Of a stretch of DNA of 64,000 bases, positions 14,002 through 25,764 are shown piece by piece (within the stretch, counting starts at the first letter, position 1; the number at the start of each line of letters is the position of its first letter). A model generated the notes under the pieces. The model saw nothing but the letters and a program-made list of their open reading frames with translations, ran no database searches and was not told the origin of the DNA. Where the stretch lies: positions 3,412,501 through 3,476,500 of the forward strand of contig NW_026960607.1 in NCBI RefSeq assembly GCF_021018805.1, written 5' to 3'. Origin of the DNA: Prinia subflava (lineage: Eukaryota; Chordata; Aves; Passeriformes; Cisticolidae). A program made the translations under genes and the position numbers.

Positions 14002-14789
14002 TGAAAAGAACAGGGCATATGCCTTTATTAATATTCAGCTCTTTATTAAAGTGATCGGCTCATTGTTAAAGTCATCAGCAGGATTGCAGAGTCCAATCGG
14101 AGTTTTCCATGCTACTGCAGCCATCCGAAGGAGCAGGTGCTGTCCCAGTTCATCATTCCACTGCAAGCAGTAGATGCCGAGTCCTTGTTCCCATAGGAAC
14201 AGCTAGGAGTTCTCTCTGGTCAATCATCAGCAAGCAGGGCGGTTAGCAGTCTGCCACTGGTGTGCAAAGTCAGCTCTTTGCCCTCAGGGAATACTTTCGA
14301 GAGTTTCCTGTTGTCTGAATCAGTCACTTCAGCTGGCCAGTTCCCATTCCATTCAGGCTCCTCACAGTTCATGGTGAATCTTCAAACCAGGCCAGGGGGT
14401 GCATCCACCCCCCGCTCGGCCAGGGCACTATCCAATTCTCTTCTGACGAATCCAGATTCCTGTCCCGGGGTGCAGTTTCCCCAAAAAACCCTCCCAGGAT
14501 CCATGGGGGCGGCCCTATCTGCATATACAAATGCATATGCATTTGTCCTGGTCGCAGAAGAGGTTGTTACAAAGAACAATAACCAGGCAATTAAGGCCGG
14601 AGCCGCTCCTTTTCACTTTTTAATGAGGTAGGAAAGTGTTGCCAGGCAACTCCTCTTCAGGGCAGCTTCCCTCCCCACTCAAACTGGCTGGGGTGTGGGG
14701 GTTAAACAGGAAAAACCCCCTAGGGCAGGGACAGCCCAGCCTTTTTTTCTTTTTTTTTTTTTTTTTGACCGGGAAACTTGTTCATAACA
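14002..14789 (-). mobile_element. Solo LTR of class I ERV family (same as nested element)
   Basis: On the plus strand it runs from TGAAAAGAAC to TTCATAACA, that is TGTTATGAA...CTTTTCA on its own strand. It is flanked by an exact 4-bp duplication ATGG (13998-14001 and 14790-14793), the length typical of gammaretrovirus-like class I integrases. It is clearly related to the LTRs at 49684 and 58121 but more diverged from either than those are from each other. TTTATTAA blocks near its left end are AATAAA signals on the minus strand. Two long T runs lie at about 14742-14766 and, just outside it, 14857-14888. It carries the same 18-bp palindrome as the other copies. Confidence 0.88.
14528..14545. 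promoter_or_regulatory. Palindrome with POU-dimer (MORE) motif
   Basis: CAAATGCATATGCATTTG is a perfect 18-bp palindrome with ATGCATATGCAT at its centre, the sequence known as the MORE element bound by dimers of Oct (POU) factors. It also contains two overlapping octamer-like ATTTGCAT/ATGCAAAT halves. It lies in the promoter-side part of this LTR and is intact in all three copies in the window. Confidence 0.7.
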
Positions 14790-14793
14790 ATGG

Positions 14794-14853
14794 CAGGATA
14801 ATCACCTTAACAACATTCCATTTTAAAATTGGGAATACACAAGAAAATCTAAC

Positions 14854-14891
<38 letters not shown>

Positions 14892-16041
14892 TCATTTATA
14901 ACCATAGCTATGAGATCTATTTTCAGAGAACAGGTTTGACAGCCATTTCCTTTATTTTTATCTGCAGTTTGGTGCATCCACTTTGATTTATGGTTACTAA
15001 GTCATCATTTTTGGAAGAATATTGAACATCATCATATTACTGGGAACACACTGCTTAAATTTTGCTTTTATCAAATGAACTAAATAATTTGTTAGCATTA
15101 TTTTGTGCAGAACAATAGCCAGAAATAAACTTGAACATATAAATTTCATTCATGGGAACTGAAATGAGAATTGCAGGATTTGGGTAGAGATTTAAGACAG
15201 CAGAAATGACACAAGAGAATCAAGACCAATTTCTCCAAAGTCCCCCTTGTTCATTTGTCCTAAACAGAGACTAGAAATATTGATGCAAATTCTTTATCAC
15301 TGGTGACCTTTCATCCATTTCCAGCAAGATGCATCAAAGAACAAAAAATACAGCAGTAGCTAAAACACAGATAATGTGATGGAAAAATACAGGCAGAGTG
15401 TGCAGTTAAATATAAATGAATGAGGCAACTCTCTGAAGGACTAAGTAGCCAACAGGGTTATCCCACAAGTGCTGCTGTACTGCAACACCTTTTTAGTTGT
15501 GCTTCTATTCTGAGTTAGCACTAAAGCTATGCACTTACTCTATAGCCTTGGAAAAACTGGCTATAACAATGGGATTGGAACAACTCCAGAGAATGACCAT
15601 ATCCTTAAATTCTGAAAGAGGGCCAATATGAGACATATTTACATTCATAAGTATGCACCTATAATACCACTTTAAATAAAATTAACTGCTTATTGTGAAG
15701 TAGGACTAGGGCTAGCACAAAATGAGAGGCCAAGGACATGCATGTCACATTTAAGTGTCCAACATAAACGCAGGCAGGCACTGCAGTCTTGCCATGCAAC
15801 AACTTTGAGGGCTCTCAGAAATTTTTGTGAAGTTAAAAGATCAGGATTTCCCAGTGTATAAGGAAAAAGGTATATAAAACTTATGACGTAGTGACAGAGA
15901 GTAAAAAGTCCTCTATCAACACCGACTTGCCTGGCAGTTCAGAGAGAAAACTGAGCATATAGGTGTGGGACACATTTTGCCCTGGAAAGAGATGTCCCAA
16001 GAAATATTTTCCTTTCTCCCATTCTTTTCATTCTCAGCTGT
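14794..16041. other. Unique sequence
   Basis: AT-rich, starting with a long T tract (about 14857-14888). No gene or element terminus recognised. Confidence 0.45.
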
Positions 16042-16455
16042 TGTAACAGGTAGAAGAAAGGCCTTATATAATCAGGCCTGCTCTATTAAATTAATAGCTA
16101 GCCTGTCATGTCTTCTAAACGTAGTTAAGTAATTTGCAACTTCCCATGCGAAAACAATCTTGGTATGAAAGGTTCATTAACACAACAACCTATTCTTGGG
16201 TTGAAAAATAAGTGCATCTGTGTAAACAAGATCTGTTCCATGAGAACCCATAAAAGATAAATGTAAGCAACCTGAATCTTAGCATGTACACACAAATCAC
16301 CTTCTGACCAATAAATGAAGTAGTAAGAAAACTACCTGCCGATACTACCAACTACCAGCACACAAGGTGTGTGAAAACTGTATAAAATAATTTATGTGAA
16401 TAAAGAATTGGCTTTTCCCGCATAAAGATAATGGAGTCTCGGCTATCTTATTACA
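16042..16455 (+). mobile_element. 5' LTR of an alpharetrovirus-like/class II ERV
   Basis: The proposed span starts TGTAACAGG and ends TTATTACA, giving matching TGTAA/TTACA ends. The right end is supported by homology with 21521-21617 (shared stretch around GAATTGGCTTTTCCC) and by a primer-binding-site-like sequence just downstream. An AATAAAG lies near 16400. The left boundary is inferred only from the inverted ends and could be elsewhere between about 16030 and 16110. Confidence 0.6.
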
Positions 16456-16460
16456 ATATC

Positions 16461-16478
16461 TGATGACCCGATGCGATC
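16461..16478 (+). other. Primer binding site, tRNA-Trp-like
   Basis: TGATGACCCGATGCGATC resembles the tRNA-Trp primer site used by avian leukosis-type viruses (TGGTGACCCCGACGTGAT), with several differences. It sits six bases after the LTR end, as expected. Confidence 0.55.
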
Positions 16479-17472
16479 GCGGGAGGCGAAGGCTGAGCCT
16501 GCTGAGAGAAAGGACTTGGGCCAAACCAAGACGGGACTAGAGAGAAGGAATACACAAAGTCAAGAATGAACAGCCTGCGGTGAAATGAAATTCAAGAGGC
16601 AAATACACAAAGTAGCGAAGGACTCTGGCTACAGCTCCAGCCGGCCGCGGAACAGCACAAAATCCACAAAGACAAGGAGCGGGACCCGAGCGGGAGCACA
16701 CGGGGCTGGGACGGCGCGGAACGCACAGAAACAAACACAGAGACAAACACAAACACAGATACAAACACAGACACAAACACAGCTCCCGGTGTGAAATACA
16801 AAGTTGTGTTGTGTGTCAGGGAAATAAAAAGAACCTGTGTAACTGTAATTGTAGAACACGGCCATGGGACAGTTATAAAGATGAGTTCTAATAAATAACT
16901 GAGGAAAGCATGGAAGAAGGTTTTTTGAACAAACTTTGCTTGCAATTACCTATTATAAATTTGAATTATAACTTTAGAAGCTTGTTTTGCATTAAAGAAT
17001 TTTAAACTGTAGTTTTAGAATGTAAAAAGGCTTTCTCACAAAATGGTGAAAAACATCCTGGATACGGAAGAAAGATTTCAGCTCGCTGATTTATGGTTCT
17101 TGAAAAAAGGAAACTGGACATCACTATTAAAGACTGATAGACCTGGAAAAAAGAAGCTGGACCCCACATCTGGAAGCTGGACCCCACCACCTTGGATACA
17201 TATCCTGGATGTACATCCTGGAATATTGAAATCTGAAGTAGATCACAATAGAGTATAGACACTGAACAGGAACCAAATATGACCATCTTAGATTTACTAT
17301 TGTTAGGTATTGAATAATGACTTTAAAAATTGGAAATAGAAACTGCTGAGAAAAGCTTATGAATATGTATGAATATAGCCAATAAAATACCAGCAATTCC
17401 AGCAATCGGTGTGCAGTCGGAAAGGAAAATCCTTTCACTGTACCCAGCGCACTGTCTTTGCTCATACTTTAC
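16479..17472. other. Probable internal remnant of the 16-kb ERV, no gene recognised
   Basis: Sequence after the primer site is moderately GC-rich to about 16700 and then AT-rich. I find no gag-like motif. It includes a short tandem repeat at 16728-16790. How far retroviral sequence extends is unclear. Confidence 0.35.
16728..16790. repeat. Short tandem repeat, ACAAAC/ACACAG type
   Basis: About ten imperfect copies of a 6-bp motif (ACAAAC, ACACAG, ACACAA). It produces low-complexity open frames on both strands that are not genes. Confidence 0.75.
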
Positions 17473-18230
17473 TGTTATAAATGCCATGACAATTTATTAC
17501 CAAATTCAATAATTTGGTTTATTAAAAATTCAAATCACAAAATTTGGAATCAAATTACAGAATTTTAAGCAATAAAAAAAACCCCACATAAACAGCGACA
17601 CTTGACAGAGTTTCTCCCGGGAAAAAGGAGCCAAGGGTGACCCATAGACCTAGACCCTGGCAGTCTGTGTCTCTAGCTGGGTACACATCTTCGCCTGCCC
17701 AGAGGCTTAACTTAAATACCCTTAATTTCCCCCCTCGGCAGCACTTCTCCCATTGTTTCTGCTAAGCACCGGCAATTAAGATTGTTTACACTAAGCCCTG
17801 AAAAGAGTCCCCTGGTCCATTCAAATGCTAATGTCCAGAGTAAGTCCTTGCTTTGAGTAATTTAACCGCCATAGAAGTGTGTGATGACTTCTCTGCACGT
17901 AGGAAACTGATCAGAGTAAATCCTTGCTTTTGAGGCAATTTTCACTGCACGTAGCCAGGGGTAGGTTGGTCCGTGTTCATTGTCTCATCAGTGCCTCGTG
18001 TTCTCACCTTCTATTTCTGGACCAGGGAGATCAGGAGAGGTGCTTTACAGAAGTCCATGAAACACGCGGGTTTGAGCATACACACATACCTTTATACAAT
18101 ATATTACAGTTTCCAGCTTATAATCATTTATAGAACATGAATTAAATAACCCTATTTTTCACATTTACCATGCTAATTAATCAATTATTAAATTGAATTG
18201 CTGCTTCATATATTGGCCGTGTCAAGCGTC
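17473..18230 (-). mobile_element. LTR of TGTTATA family, inverted copy
   Basis: Begins TGTTATAAATGCC on the plus strand, the reverse complement of the GGCATTTATAACA end of the LTR at 20122-20771. The next about 200 bases keep recognisable similarity to that LTR's reverse complement (shared TTGGTTTATTAAAAA, CAAATTACAGAATTT and the CTTGACAGAG...GGGTGA block). The other end is not defined; 18230 is a rough limit where the sequence changes character. Confidence 0.55.
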
Positions 18231-19150
18231 TCATTTCTAACACGGAGAAGGCACCGCCTGGGGAGAGTGAGCATGGACCGAAAAATGCAATGCTGCCACT
18301 GAGCCGGGGGGAGACAACGGTCTCAAAAACCGTGCTGAGTGTAGGATCTAGAACTGGAGATGTGGGAAACAAGATCTCGAACCGTGGGAGAGCACGGCCT
18401 GGAGAACCATGGAAATACGACGAAGGAGCCGCAGAGACACAATCGAGAATCGTGGGAGAGCTACGGCCTTGAGCTGGGGAGACAGCGGCCAAAAAGAGTC
18501 GTGAAAAATCTTCTGTGGAAGATTCGTGCCGCTGAGCAAAACACCCGCGAAAGCCCGCACGAAAGTACGACTGAGAGTTTAAAAAATCAAAGAAAGGAAA
18601 TACATAAAAAAGAATTCCCGTTACAGAGTGAGACTTGTAACCCTCAAGATTATTTAAAAGAGGAATTTTTAGGGATGCAACAAGCCTTAGAAATAATAGG
18701 GAATATAACATTGGATATTCTAACCTTTATTATTTCTAACCAGAAGTTAAAGATGTTGTATGCCAACATCAGGAGAAAGTAAGAGGCTTGTTAGAAAGGG
18801 GGAAGATAATTCCCAGGAATACCAAGAAACATCACTGTCTGGAAGAGAAAACTCTAACAGTCAGAAAATGTTGGAATATAAACACCTCATGGTGAGGATT
18901 AATGTTAAGGGAAGAGAAGACAGAGGGTTTGACAGAACTATTTGTATTGAGATCAATAGTAGGATTTTTTTATTTTGGGAATCACGGGTCCTTTGTGTTG
19001 GTTAACACATGGCATAAAATTATTGAATTTGAAAAATAAAAAAATAAACCAGGCAGCACTGGTTCTAGCAAAGTTTGAAGCAAGAAAGAATCAGAACCCC
19101 TGGTGGGGTGGTCGATATTGAAGAGAAAAACACGAATTATCGGGTGGAAT
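18231..19150. other. Probable retroviral internal remnant next to a 3' LTR
   Basis: 18290-18560 has repeated GTGGGAGAG/CGTGGGAG-type blocks and is GC-richer than its flanks. 18560-19150 is AT-rich and runs into a polypurine tract and LTR. By position it should be the 3' internal part of an ERV, but no envelope motif is convincing; two frames (140 and 81 codons, 18360-18782 and 18760-19005) have no recognised domain. Confidence 0.35.
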
Positions 19151-19165
19151 TAGGAGAGGGGGAAA
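19151..19165 (+). other. Polypurine tract
   Basis: The purine run TAGGAGAGGGGGAAA lies directly before TGTTTTAG, the usual arrangement for plus-strand priming next to a 3' LTR. Confidence 0.5.
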
Positions 19166-19166
19166 T

Positions 19167-19832
19167 TGTTTTAGATGCCCAGGGATAATTCATGTTTTTA
19201 GGTTATATTTTGTTAAGAATATGTGTATAAAATACATTTAACCTATAAGCAGGGGTTTGCACTGGAAACGGCCAGGCCCAGGCTTGTAAGAGTTGCTTTC
19301 CAGAAAGGACAAAGGTGTAGCTGGGTGGAGAGAACGAAGGCAAGTACAGCTATTAAGGAGGGAGTGAAGCCCTTTCTGGTAACAAGGACTGTTAATGGTT
19401 CAGCCATTAAAGGCAGATACGAATCTCGGCAAACGCATTGAAGGAAGACACACCTCTATTCATCTACTGGAAACCCCAAAATGAGTATTCATCTCTCCTC
19501 CAAAGAGCCTATTCAAGGGAGAGAAGGACTGAGTAGAAAACCAAAATTACTCTATGAAATGGCTGTTCAACGGATGGTTCCAAGGAATTGGGAAGACCTC
19601 AGGCGAAATAAAGTGTATTTAAGGGGACCTCAGATCGGGCAGAATTTGTGAAGGGGGGGGGGGGGGGGGTCACAGTGCAACAGAGGCTGTGACGGAAGTT
19701 CACCCAGTGCCAATCCCGGGTTTATCGGCATTGTACTTTTGATTGCTGGTTTGCTTAAATTTTGTTCTATATTTTCTTAAATTAATAAAAATTACTTTAT
19801 TAATTTGGAAAATTGGCTGAGCATTTATAACA
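19167..19832 (+). mobile_element. 3' LTR of TGTTATA family
   Basis: Follows a polypurine tract and ends GAGCATTTATAACA, like the LTR at 20122-20771. It shares with that element the block GGCGAAATAAAGTGTAT near 19605 and an AATAAA-bearing AT-rich stretch near 19780. A G homopolymer of about 18 lies at 19653-19669. The start could instead be TGTTAAG at 19211. No matching duplication seen. Confidence 0.5.
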
Positions 19833-20121
19833 GTAGCCACAAAATTGTTACCTACATGGTATTTTATTTGAAATTTGTGAAAAAAAATACAATCTGCTGA
19901 AGGGACCACAGCTGCTGAGGCAACCGCCCCCTGTTGTCTCCAGAGACCTCCCGGTCAGTATCTCCTGTGTCTGTAGGTCAGTTTCTTTCCCTCTACGGAT
20001 GAATGATGGAAAAGTTACCTTTTAATTCCATTTTTCTAATTCTATATGTGAAAAATATGGGATGTTAATTCATGTTCTTATGTGTTATGACATATTAAAA
20101 CTATGAAAATCACTGTATATA

Positions 20122-20771
20122 TGTTATATGAGAATATAAGTTTCAGTCTGCCTTGAAAATTTGCTAAGACAAAAGGCAGGCACCATCCTGGAATTTAACA
20201 TTCAGAAAGGAGACAAAGGAAAACCGGCTGACTCCTCAGCATCAGGAGAAGACACATTAAGATAAGCTATCAGTCTTCTCCTCCCTGGATGGCAGAGTCA
20301 TCAGATCATTATCATCAGCCAACACCCTCATCCGCGGAACACCACCATTCGAGGACCATCATCATCCACATCTCCGGAGATGAACTTTTACCATTCATAA
20401 ACCTGGGCGTCTATACACACATGGGAAACCAAAAATTGACACCTCGCAGGAGAGGAGGAACTCTTTTCAGCTGAGCTGGAGACAGCTATGAATTTGAATA
20501 ACTAGCTTGGAAACAAAAGGACTATGAGGAAATTTTTGCCAGAGGCGAAATAAAGTGTATAAAAACTAAGCCCCGAACAAGGCCAATTCGTGAACTCAGG
20601 GGGGACGGCAGCTGGCCAGGTACTGCGTCCTGGTTCACCCTTGACATTTCTCGGGTAAAATAGTCAAGTATCTCCACTGTGGGTGGTTTTGACGAAATTC
20701 TGTAATTTGACCCTTTTTAATAAACCAAAAATTATAATTTTAATTGGACTACTGTATTGGCATTTATAACA
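20122..20771 (+). mobile_element. LTR of TGTTATA family, direct copy
   Basis: The ends form a 7-bp inverted repeat (TGTTATA and TATAACA), and TATA directly flanks both sides (20118-20121, 20772-20775), compatible with a 4-bp duplication although the sequence is simple. GTGTATAAAAAC near 20555 is a TATA box and AATAAACC near 20720 a polyadenylation signal, so the orientation is plus. Confidence 0.55.
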
Positions 20772-20777
20772 TATAAC

Positions 20778-21520
20778 ATATTAAAAATGTTATAGCCACT
20801 TTAAAACTGCTCTCAATCTGAGCTGTGTGAAGACTCCGGCCACACAAAAAGCCAGGAAACGGACTCTGTGTGTGTGCGCCTCTGTAAAATGGTTCTGGTG
20901 GGACACAGCATCCTGGGCGGAGCGGGGTTGCTGCTCCTGCTCTGCGGGAAGCTGTGGTGGAGGGCAGTGGTTGCGGGTGCTGCGGCAGCTCCACACGGGT
21001 GAAGTTTTATCCTCCAGAAACCCCTGAGCCCCGGGCACCGGTCAGTTAGCAGCTCCACACGGAACGCGCGAGCTCTGCAGGTGGCAGGAACCGGAGCACA
21101 TTTCCTGCTCCCAGCTCCTCCCCACAGCTGGCAGCTCCAATGCCACTCTCTCATTCGCGCCTGGTCTGTGCGTGGGATTTCCAACAGAGCCACGGCTCTG
21201 CAGGGTGGGCCCTGCATTGGCGGCCCCTCCCCACGGAGCTCCGCGGGCTCTGGAGCTGGAGGTGGGAGCCACAAGCGCTTTGTGTCTTTAGAACCTTTTC
21301 TGTATTTGTTTTCAGTGTTTTCCCCCCATTTGCTACATGTGGCTTTTAGAGGGTTTTTTTGTGTTGCTTTTTTCCCTCCGCTTTTCTACCGTGGTTGTTT
21401 GGGGTGGGGTGGGGAGACAAGTCTCAAGGGGTCCACTTGGCTTTTACCGCCACTGCTGCCCAGGCATTTCAGAGCTAAGGATCTAATCTTTACGAATGTG
21501 AGTACAACACAGAGGTGTTG
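20778..21520. other. GC- and CpG-rich unclassified segment
   Basis: 20830-21270 is clearly richer in G, C and CpG than its surroundings. Several overlapping open frames (up to 153 codons, both strands) exist only because stop codons are rare in such sequence. It lies between two LTR fragments, so it may be internal ERV leader/gag-like sequence, or a small CpG island. I recognise no protein. Confidence 0.35.
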
Positions 21521-21617
21521 CACACGAGGTCTGTGAAAACTGCATAAAATAAGCTATGTGAGTAAAGAATTGGCTTTTCCCACATGAAGAAAATGGAGTC
21601 TCAGCTAACTTACTACA
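21521..21617 (+). mobile_element. Truncated LTR (R-U5 part) matching the 16-kb LTR
   Basis: About 100 bases align with the end of the LTR at 16042-16455 (shared TGTGAAAACTG, AAGAATTGGCTTTTCCC and ATGGAGTCTC), ending TTACTACA. The U3 part is missing. It could be the remnant 3' LTR of the same provirus, about 5 kb away, or an independent fragment. Confidence 0.6.
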
Positions 21618-21709
21618 GTACTCAGCCATACTCAGACCTTCACCCTCCTGCCTATTCACTCTCACTGATTTATTAAAATATGAATATCGATCTAATATCA
21701 ATATCGAAC

Positions 21710-22500
21710 TGTGACGGACAAAAAAACTCTCTAACAGTTAAAGTTAGAAAGTGTATGTTTATTGCAACTCCGGCCAGCGGGTGGGATAGCTCCCTAATGC
21801 GCACTGCAAAGATCACAGGTAATTACAAAGCCTTTTATTTACAAAAATGTTGCATACACAAAATACAAATGCATATTCATGCCCCTGTCACTTCCTCTTC
21901 TCCTCTTCGTATGCTAATTGACAAAAAGGCTATTAAGCATGCGTAGTTTGTTCCCTGAAATGGGTCAGTGGTCTTTTTGTGAGGAGTGGTCACTAAAAGG
22001 AGGAAGTAAAATGAGTCTTCCTCATTCTAAACTTTCAACCTTTTCAATGCAGATGTGATTAATGGATGGTAGATGTGAGAAATGCATAATATATGGCTCT
22101 ACGCAGATATTTACTATATGTATTATGCTAGGTTGAGAAGTTATGCTGTATTAACATTTGAATAATATAGTAAATGTAGTTTTGTAATTAACATTAAGCT
22201 TTAGTAATCAAAAATAAAAAAACTATGTGTGAGATTTTTTTGCTCAAGAGAAAGAGAAGATAACCAGGAAATTCTTCACATAGAGATAACAATTTCAAAA
22301 ACCCCTGGATTTTCCAGAGGGAGAGATGCATATCTCCCTAAATCTACAGAGGCCACCTGTTCAAGCTAAGACCTAGACTAGAGGGGATTAGCAGAGGGTT
22401 CTTGACAAAACACCAGACAAACGGGTTTGTTTTAAATAAAGTATGCATAATCATGAAGGGGGTCCTCAAAAGAGAAAGATTTCTCTCTAACATCACCTTC
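21710..22500 (-). mobile_element. LTR-like element, minus strand
   Basis: Begins TGTGACGGAC on the plus strand. AATAAAC on the minus strand near 21757 and a sharp change from the AT-rich left flank suggest the 3' part of an LTR. The right end was not located, so 22500 is only approximate. Confidence 0.4.
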
Positions 22501-23050
22501 TCCTAGCTAGCTTTTGTCTAGAAAGGGGGAGGCCCGGCCTGGGCTGCTCTCTTTGTCATTATTGTCTCATAATTCTTCCTAACTCTAAAATTGTTTAACC
22601 TTTATTATTATATTTTTATTAGTATTTTTTTAAACATTTTTTTTATTTTATTAAATTTTCATAAATTTCAAAAGTGAGTGATTGGCGTTTATTACAGTAG
22701 AACTCCCTGTTTCCTTTTTTCCAGGACTATTTCAATGGGTTTCTGGAAACAGGAGGTCTTGTGTTGTATTGATTAGTTTCTCTGTTTGACAAGCAATGAG
22801 TTATTAAATCCGGGGTAGCTTATCTTAAATCTGGTTTCTTTTAACCATCCTCTAACTTTGAACTGATTTCAGCAAAGCTTATCTATTTATTTCAGCTAAA
22901 TCAGCAACATCTATTGTTAACTATAACCTTAGCTTTTCTCAAATCTTCAAAATTAGTCTCATCACAAAACTATAGTATTTTGGAGCACTGTAAAACAGAG
23001 CACTTAGCTGATCTAAAGAAATTATTGGAATTTTTTTTTGTTGTTGTTGT
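22501..23050. other. AT-rich unique sequence
   Basis: No gene or element recognised; ends in a T-rich tract with TTG triplets near 23030-23056. Confidence 0.4.
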
Positions 23051-23139
23051 TGTTTTTTAGCAGGGATCATTTAAATTACACTTTATAACACAATCCCTGA
23101 AAAGTTCTATTAGTAAAACATACACAGCAATATAGTGAA

Positions 23140-23345
23140 CAACAGCAGCTGAGAGAAGCAATGATTGAAGAGGTTGCCAAGAGAAGTGGTAGATGTTCCA
23201 TCTTTGAAAACATTCCAGGTCAGGTTGGATGGAGCTTTGAATAACTCAATCTAGTTGATGGTGTCCCTTCTCATCACAGAAGGGTTGGACAAAATGATCT
23301 TTAAAGGCCCCTTTCAACCCAAAACCTTCTGTAATTCTATGGCAA
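23140..23345 (+). mobile_element. CR1 LINE 3' end fragment
   Basis: Shows the CR1 3'-UTR order: GTGGTAGATGTTCCATC, ACATTCCAGGTCAGGTTGGA, GGTTGGACAAAATGATCTTTAAAGG, CCCTTTCAACCC and an AATTCTATGG tail. 5'-truncated, diverged and non-coding. Confidence 0.85.
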
Positions 23346-23691
23346 AAAGCAGAAGAGGGAAGAGCAGGAATTTTTCAAGCTATCTTCATTGCTGAAGGTT
23401 ACAATGCTCCATTTAAAATGCTTTCTATGCTATATGGCAGCTAGCAATAAAGATGTAATATTTTAATAGCTTCCAATATGAAATATAAGCAGATGACTCT
23501 CAAGTACCCATGAATACCTGAGTATCAAACCTTTGAACAAACTGACCCAAATGAAGTAAACTGCAGCAGAGGAGCATCAGTGCTGAAATACACTGTTTTA
23601 ACTTCTGTACCAAATGGAGAACAGTTTGAGATTCTTTTTTCTTAATACCTGATACTGCACACAATATCACATTGTTTTGGAGTAGGTTGCC

Positions 23692-24120
23692 TGTGGAATT
23701 GCATTTTATTGAAATGGTATGCTCTGGCTCACCCCTCGAAGTGTATGGTTTATCCCAAGTCTGTAACCTCCCCTGCAGTATCGTGTATCTCTGCCTGAAG
23801 ATCTATCCGCGCCCACTTTGAATCTGCCTGTTAAGGGTGCAAATGGAGAGTGCTCGCTCTTTTTGCCCTGGAGGCCTCCAAAGGCTCTGCTTCTCTCCCC
23901 TTCCCTCTCCCCTTCCCTCTCTCCCCCTCCTTCCCCCTCTCCCTCAGTAACCATGTTGCCTTCATGGAGTCGGACTCCAAATAAATCCTCATCTCATCAG
24001 CACCTCACCAGCCGTCTAAAGTCTCCTTGCCTGCCTGCATGCGAACACCCACGAACCTAAGACCCAAGAGGCTCCTGGGGAACCCTCCCCGGAGACCCCC
24101 CCTAAATCCAAACTACAACA
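23692..24120 (+). mobile_element. Solo LTR of the TGTGGAATTGC family
   Basis: Runs from TGTGGAATTGC to ACTACAACA. Flanks GTTGCC (23686-23691) and GTTCCC (24121-24126) match at five of six bases, so it is a solo LTR with a 6-bp (class II-type) duplication. AATAAATCC near 23980 is the polyadenylation signal. The U3 contains a CCCTTCCCTCT-type pyrimidine tract at about 23890-23945. The same LTR bounds the 35622-38543 provirus. Confidence 0.85.
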
Positions 24121-24126
24121 GTTCCC

Positions 24127-25760
24127 AAAGTTAATCTATTTACTCGGAGAAGTTATTAAAAAAATATGACATGCTCCAAATCATTAATTTTAATTAACTT
24201 CCAACTTGTTTTTCTATGGAACAAATTGTCATTGTATGTAATAATTGTAGTATGTTGGCATTCAACCATGTCTTTAACTGCAAATTTTATAAACATAAAT
24301 CATATTCTCCACTATCAAATTGGACAAATTTTCTTTCTGCGAAACACAATGTTTACATGAATCTAACATTGTATTTGAATAGTTTTGACTTTACAGAATT
24401 TCACTGTACAATCAAGTTGAGCTTATGAAATGAAACATACGCATTTTAAAAAAGATGCTGAGTTCATAGAGCAATTTAATGTTTCCCAGTCATTCATGTA
24501 ACCTGACTAGGTAAATATTTTTTAAATAAAAAAAATATTAAAAAAATCTTAGTGAGAACTACAGCATTGATGCAAAATATTGCAGGGAAGAATCCCTACA
24601 TTAAATGGTAGCTATATGCAAGACAGTAGAACTAAAGTCTGGTACAAGTAGTTTTGACTAAATTTTTCCTGTCAAAATCCTGGGCTGTCTAGCATTAGTG
24701 CTTTAATAATTTCTGCTATGCAAGCATGAGCAATGGAAGCGTGAATGAGCAATGCAGTGGATGTTGACAATTTATACCATGGCCACCAGTCTGCCCGCAA
24801 CTTCCCTCTAGTGCCTCCATACAGAAAGGAAATGATGTGGGGGACAAAAGCTACCATCCCACATCTAGTTACATTTCATGCTTCACACTCCAAGGATCCC
24901 TTTCCTATCTATGTGCATTTTGTCCCTGACTGGTGCAAAAGAAATGAAAATTAAATGTTCTATTTTCCCAGGCTTTTTGTTTCATGAATTACTGCCTTTG
25001 AAAAAATAATACTTCTAAAACCTAATGATCTTTAGAAAAAAAAAAAAACCAAAAAAACTTTTGCTATGGCCTAAACAATTATGCTTTCTCTTTCTGTTGT
25101 TACTGTTACCTCCAGTAGGAAGCCAGGTGCTCGGACAGATTGTTCTGTAACATATTTACTTTGATTAAATATCATTTAAGCAAAGAAAAAGATTCAAAGG
25201 TAATGATTGGACCCACATCTATTATATATAAATAGTTCATCAGTTTCTAATATCTAATGAAGTGATAAAATGTTCTTACTGTGAGTGGCTGGTCTTTTTT
25301 ATTCTGAGATAAACCATAGTACTTGTATTTGGGTTTTCCATATATGTATCTAAGTTTGAAAGCACAGAAGGCAGTAATAGATGGGGCAGCAGCCTTGTGC
25401 TTTTTGGCTTATGACCTCAGTGCAGCGCAGTCTGCCTTCTTTATGATGTTTTAAGCACAGGAGTTCATTCATAAGATTTTTGAGTCACTCTTCAATTCCA
25501 AAGTGTACTCCTAAGGGAAATATTTGCACACTCCTCTATGAGTGAGCCTCAGTTTGCAGACTCCACATGAGACTAACAGGAAAGACTGTTAACACTGGAT
25601 CTATTCTTTGTATTTATATTATTAAGAACTGCATGGATGATTTAGCAGAACATCTGTAGTTTCACTAGAGCACAGAATTCATTTAGAAAGCAAAGTTTTC
25701 AGTTATTCATCACAGTAACAGTTTTGGATTCATCATGTGCACTCTGTGTACTGTTGCAGT
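24127..25760. other. AT-rich unique sequence
   Basis: No gene, LTR end or tandem repeat recognised; short poly-A at about 25036-25049. Confidence 0.5.
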
Positions 25761-25764
25761 TTCA

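Noticed and set aside
16537..16945. Frames of 69-117 codons rich in Cys/Leu/Val or Gln/Thr
   Set aside because: Translations of the ACAAAC/ACACAG tandem repeat.
20764..21536. Frames up to 153 codons on both strands
   Set aside because: Same composition effect; no recognisable domain.
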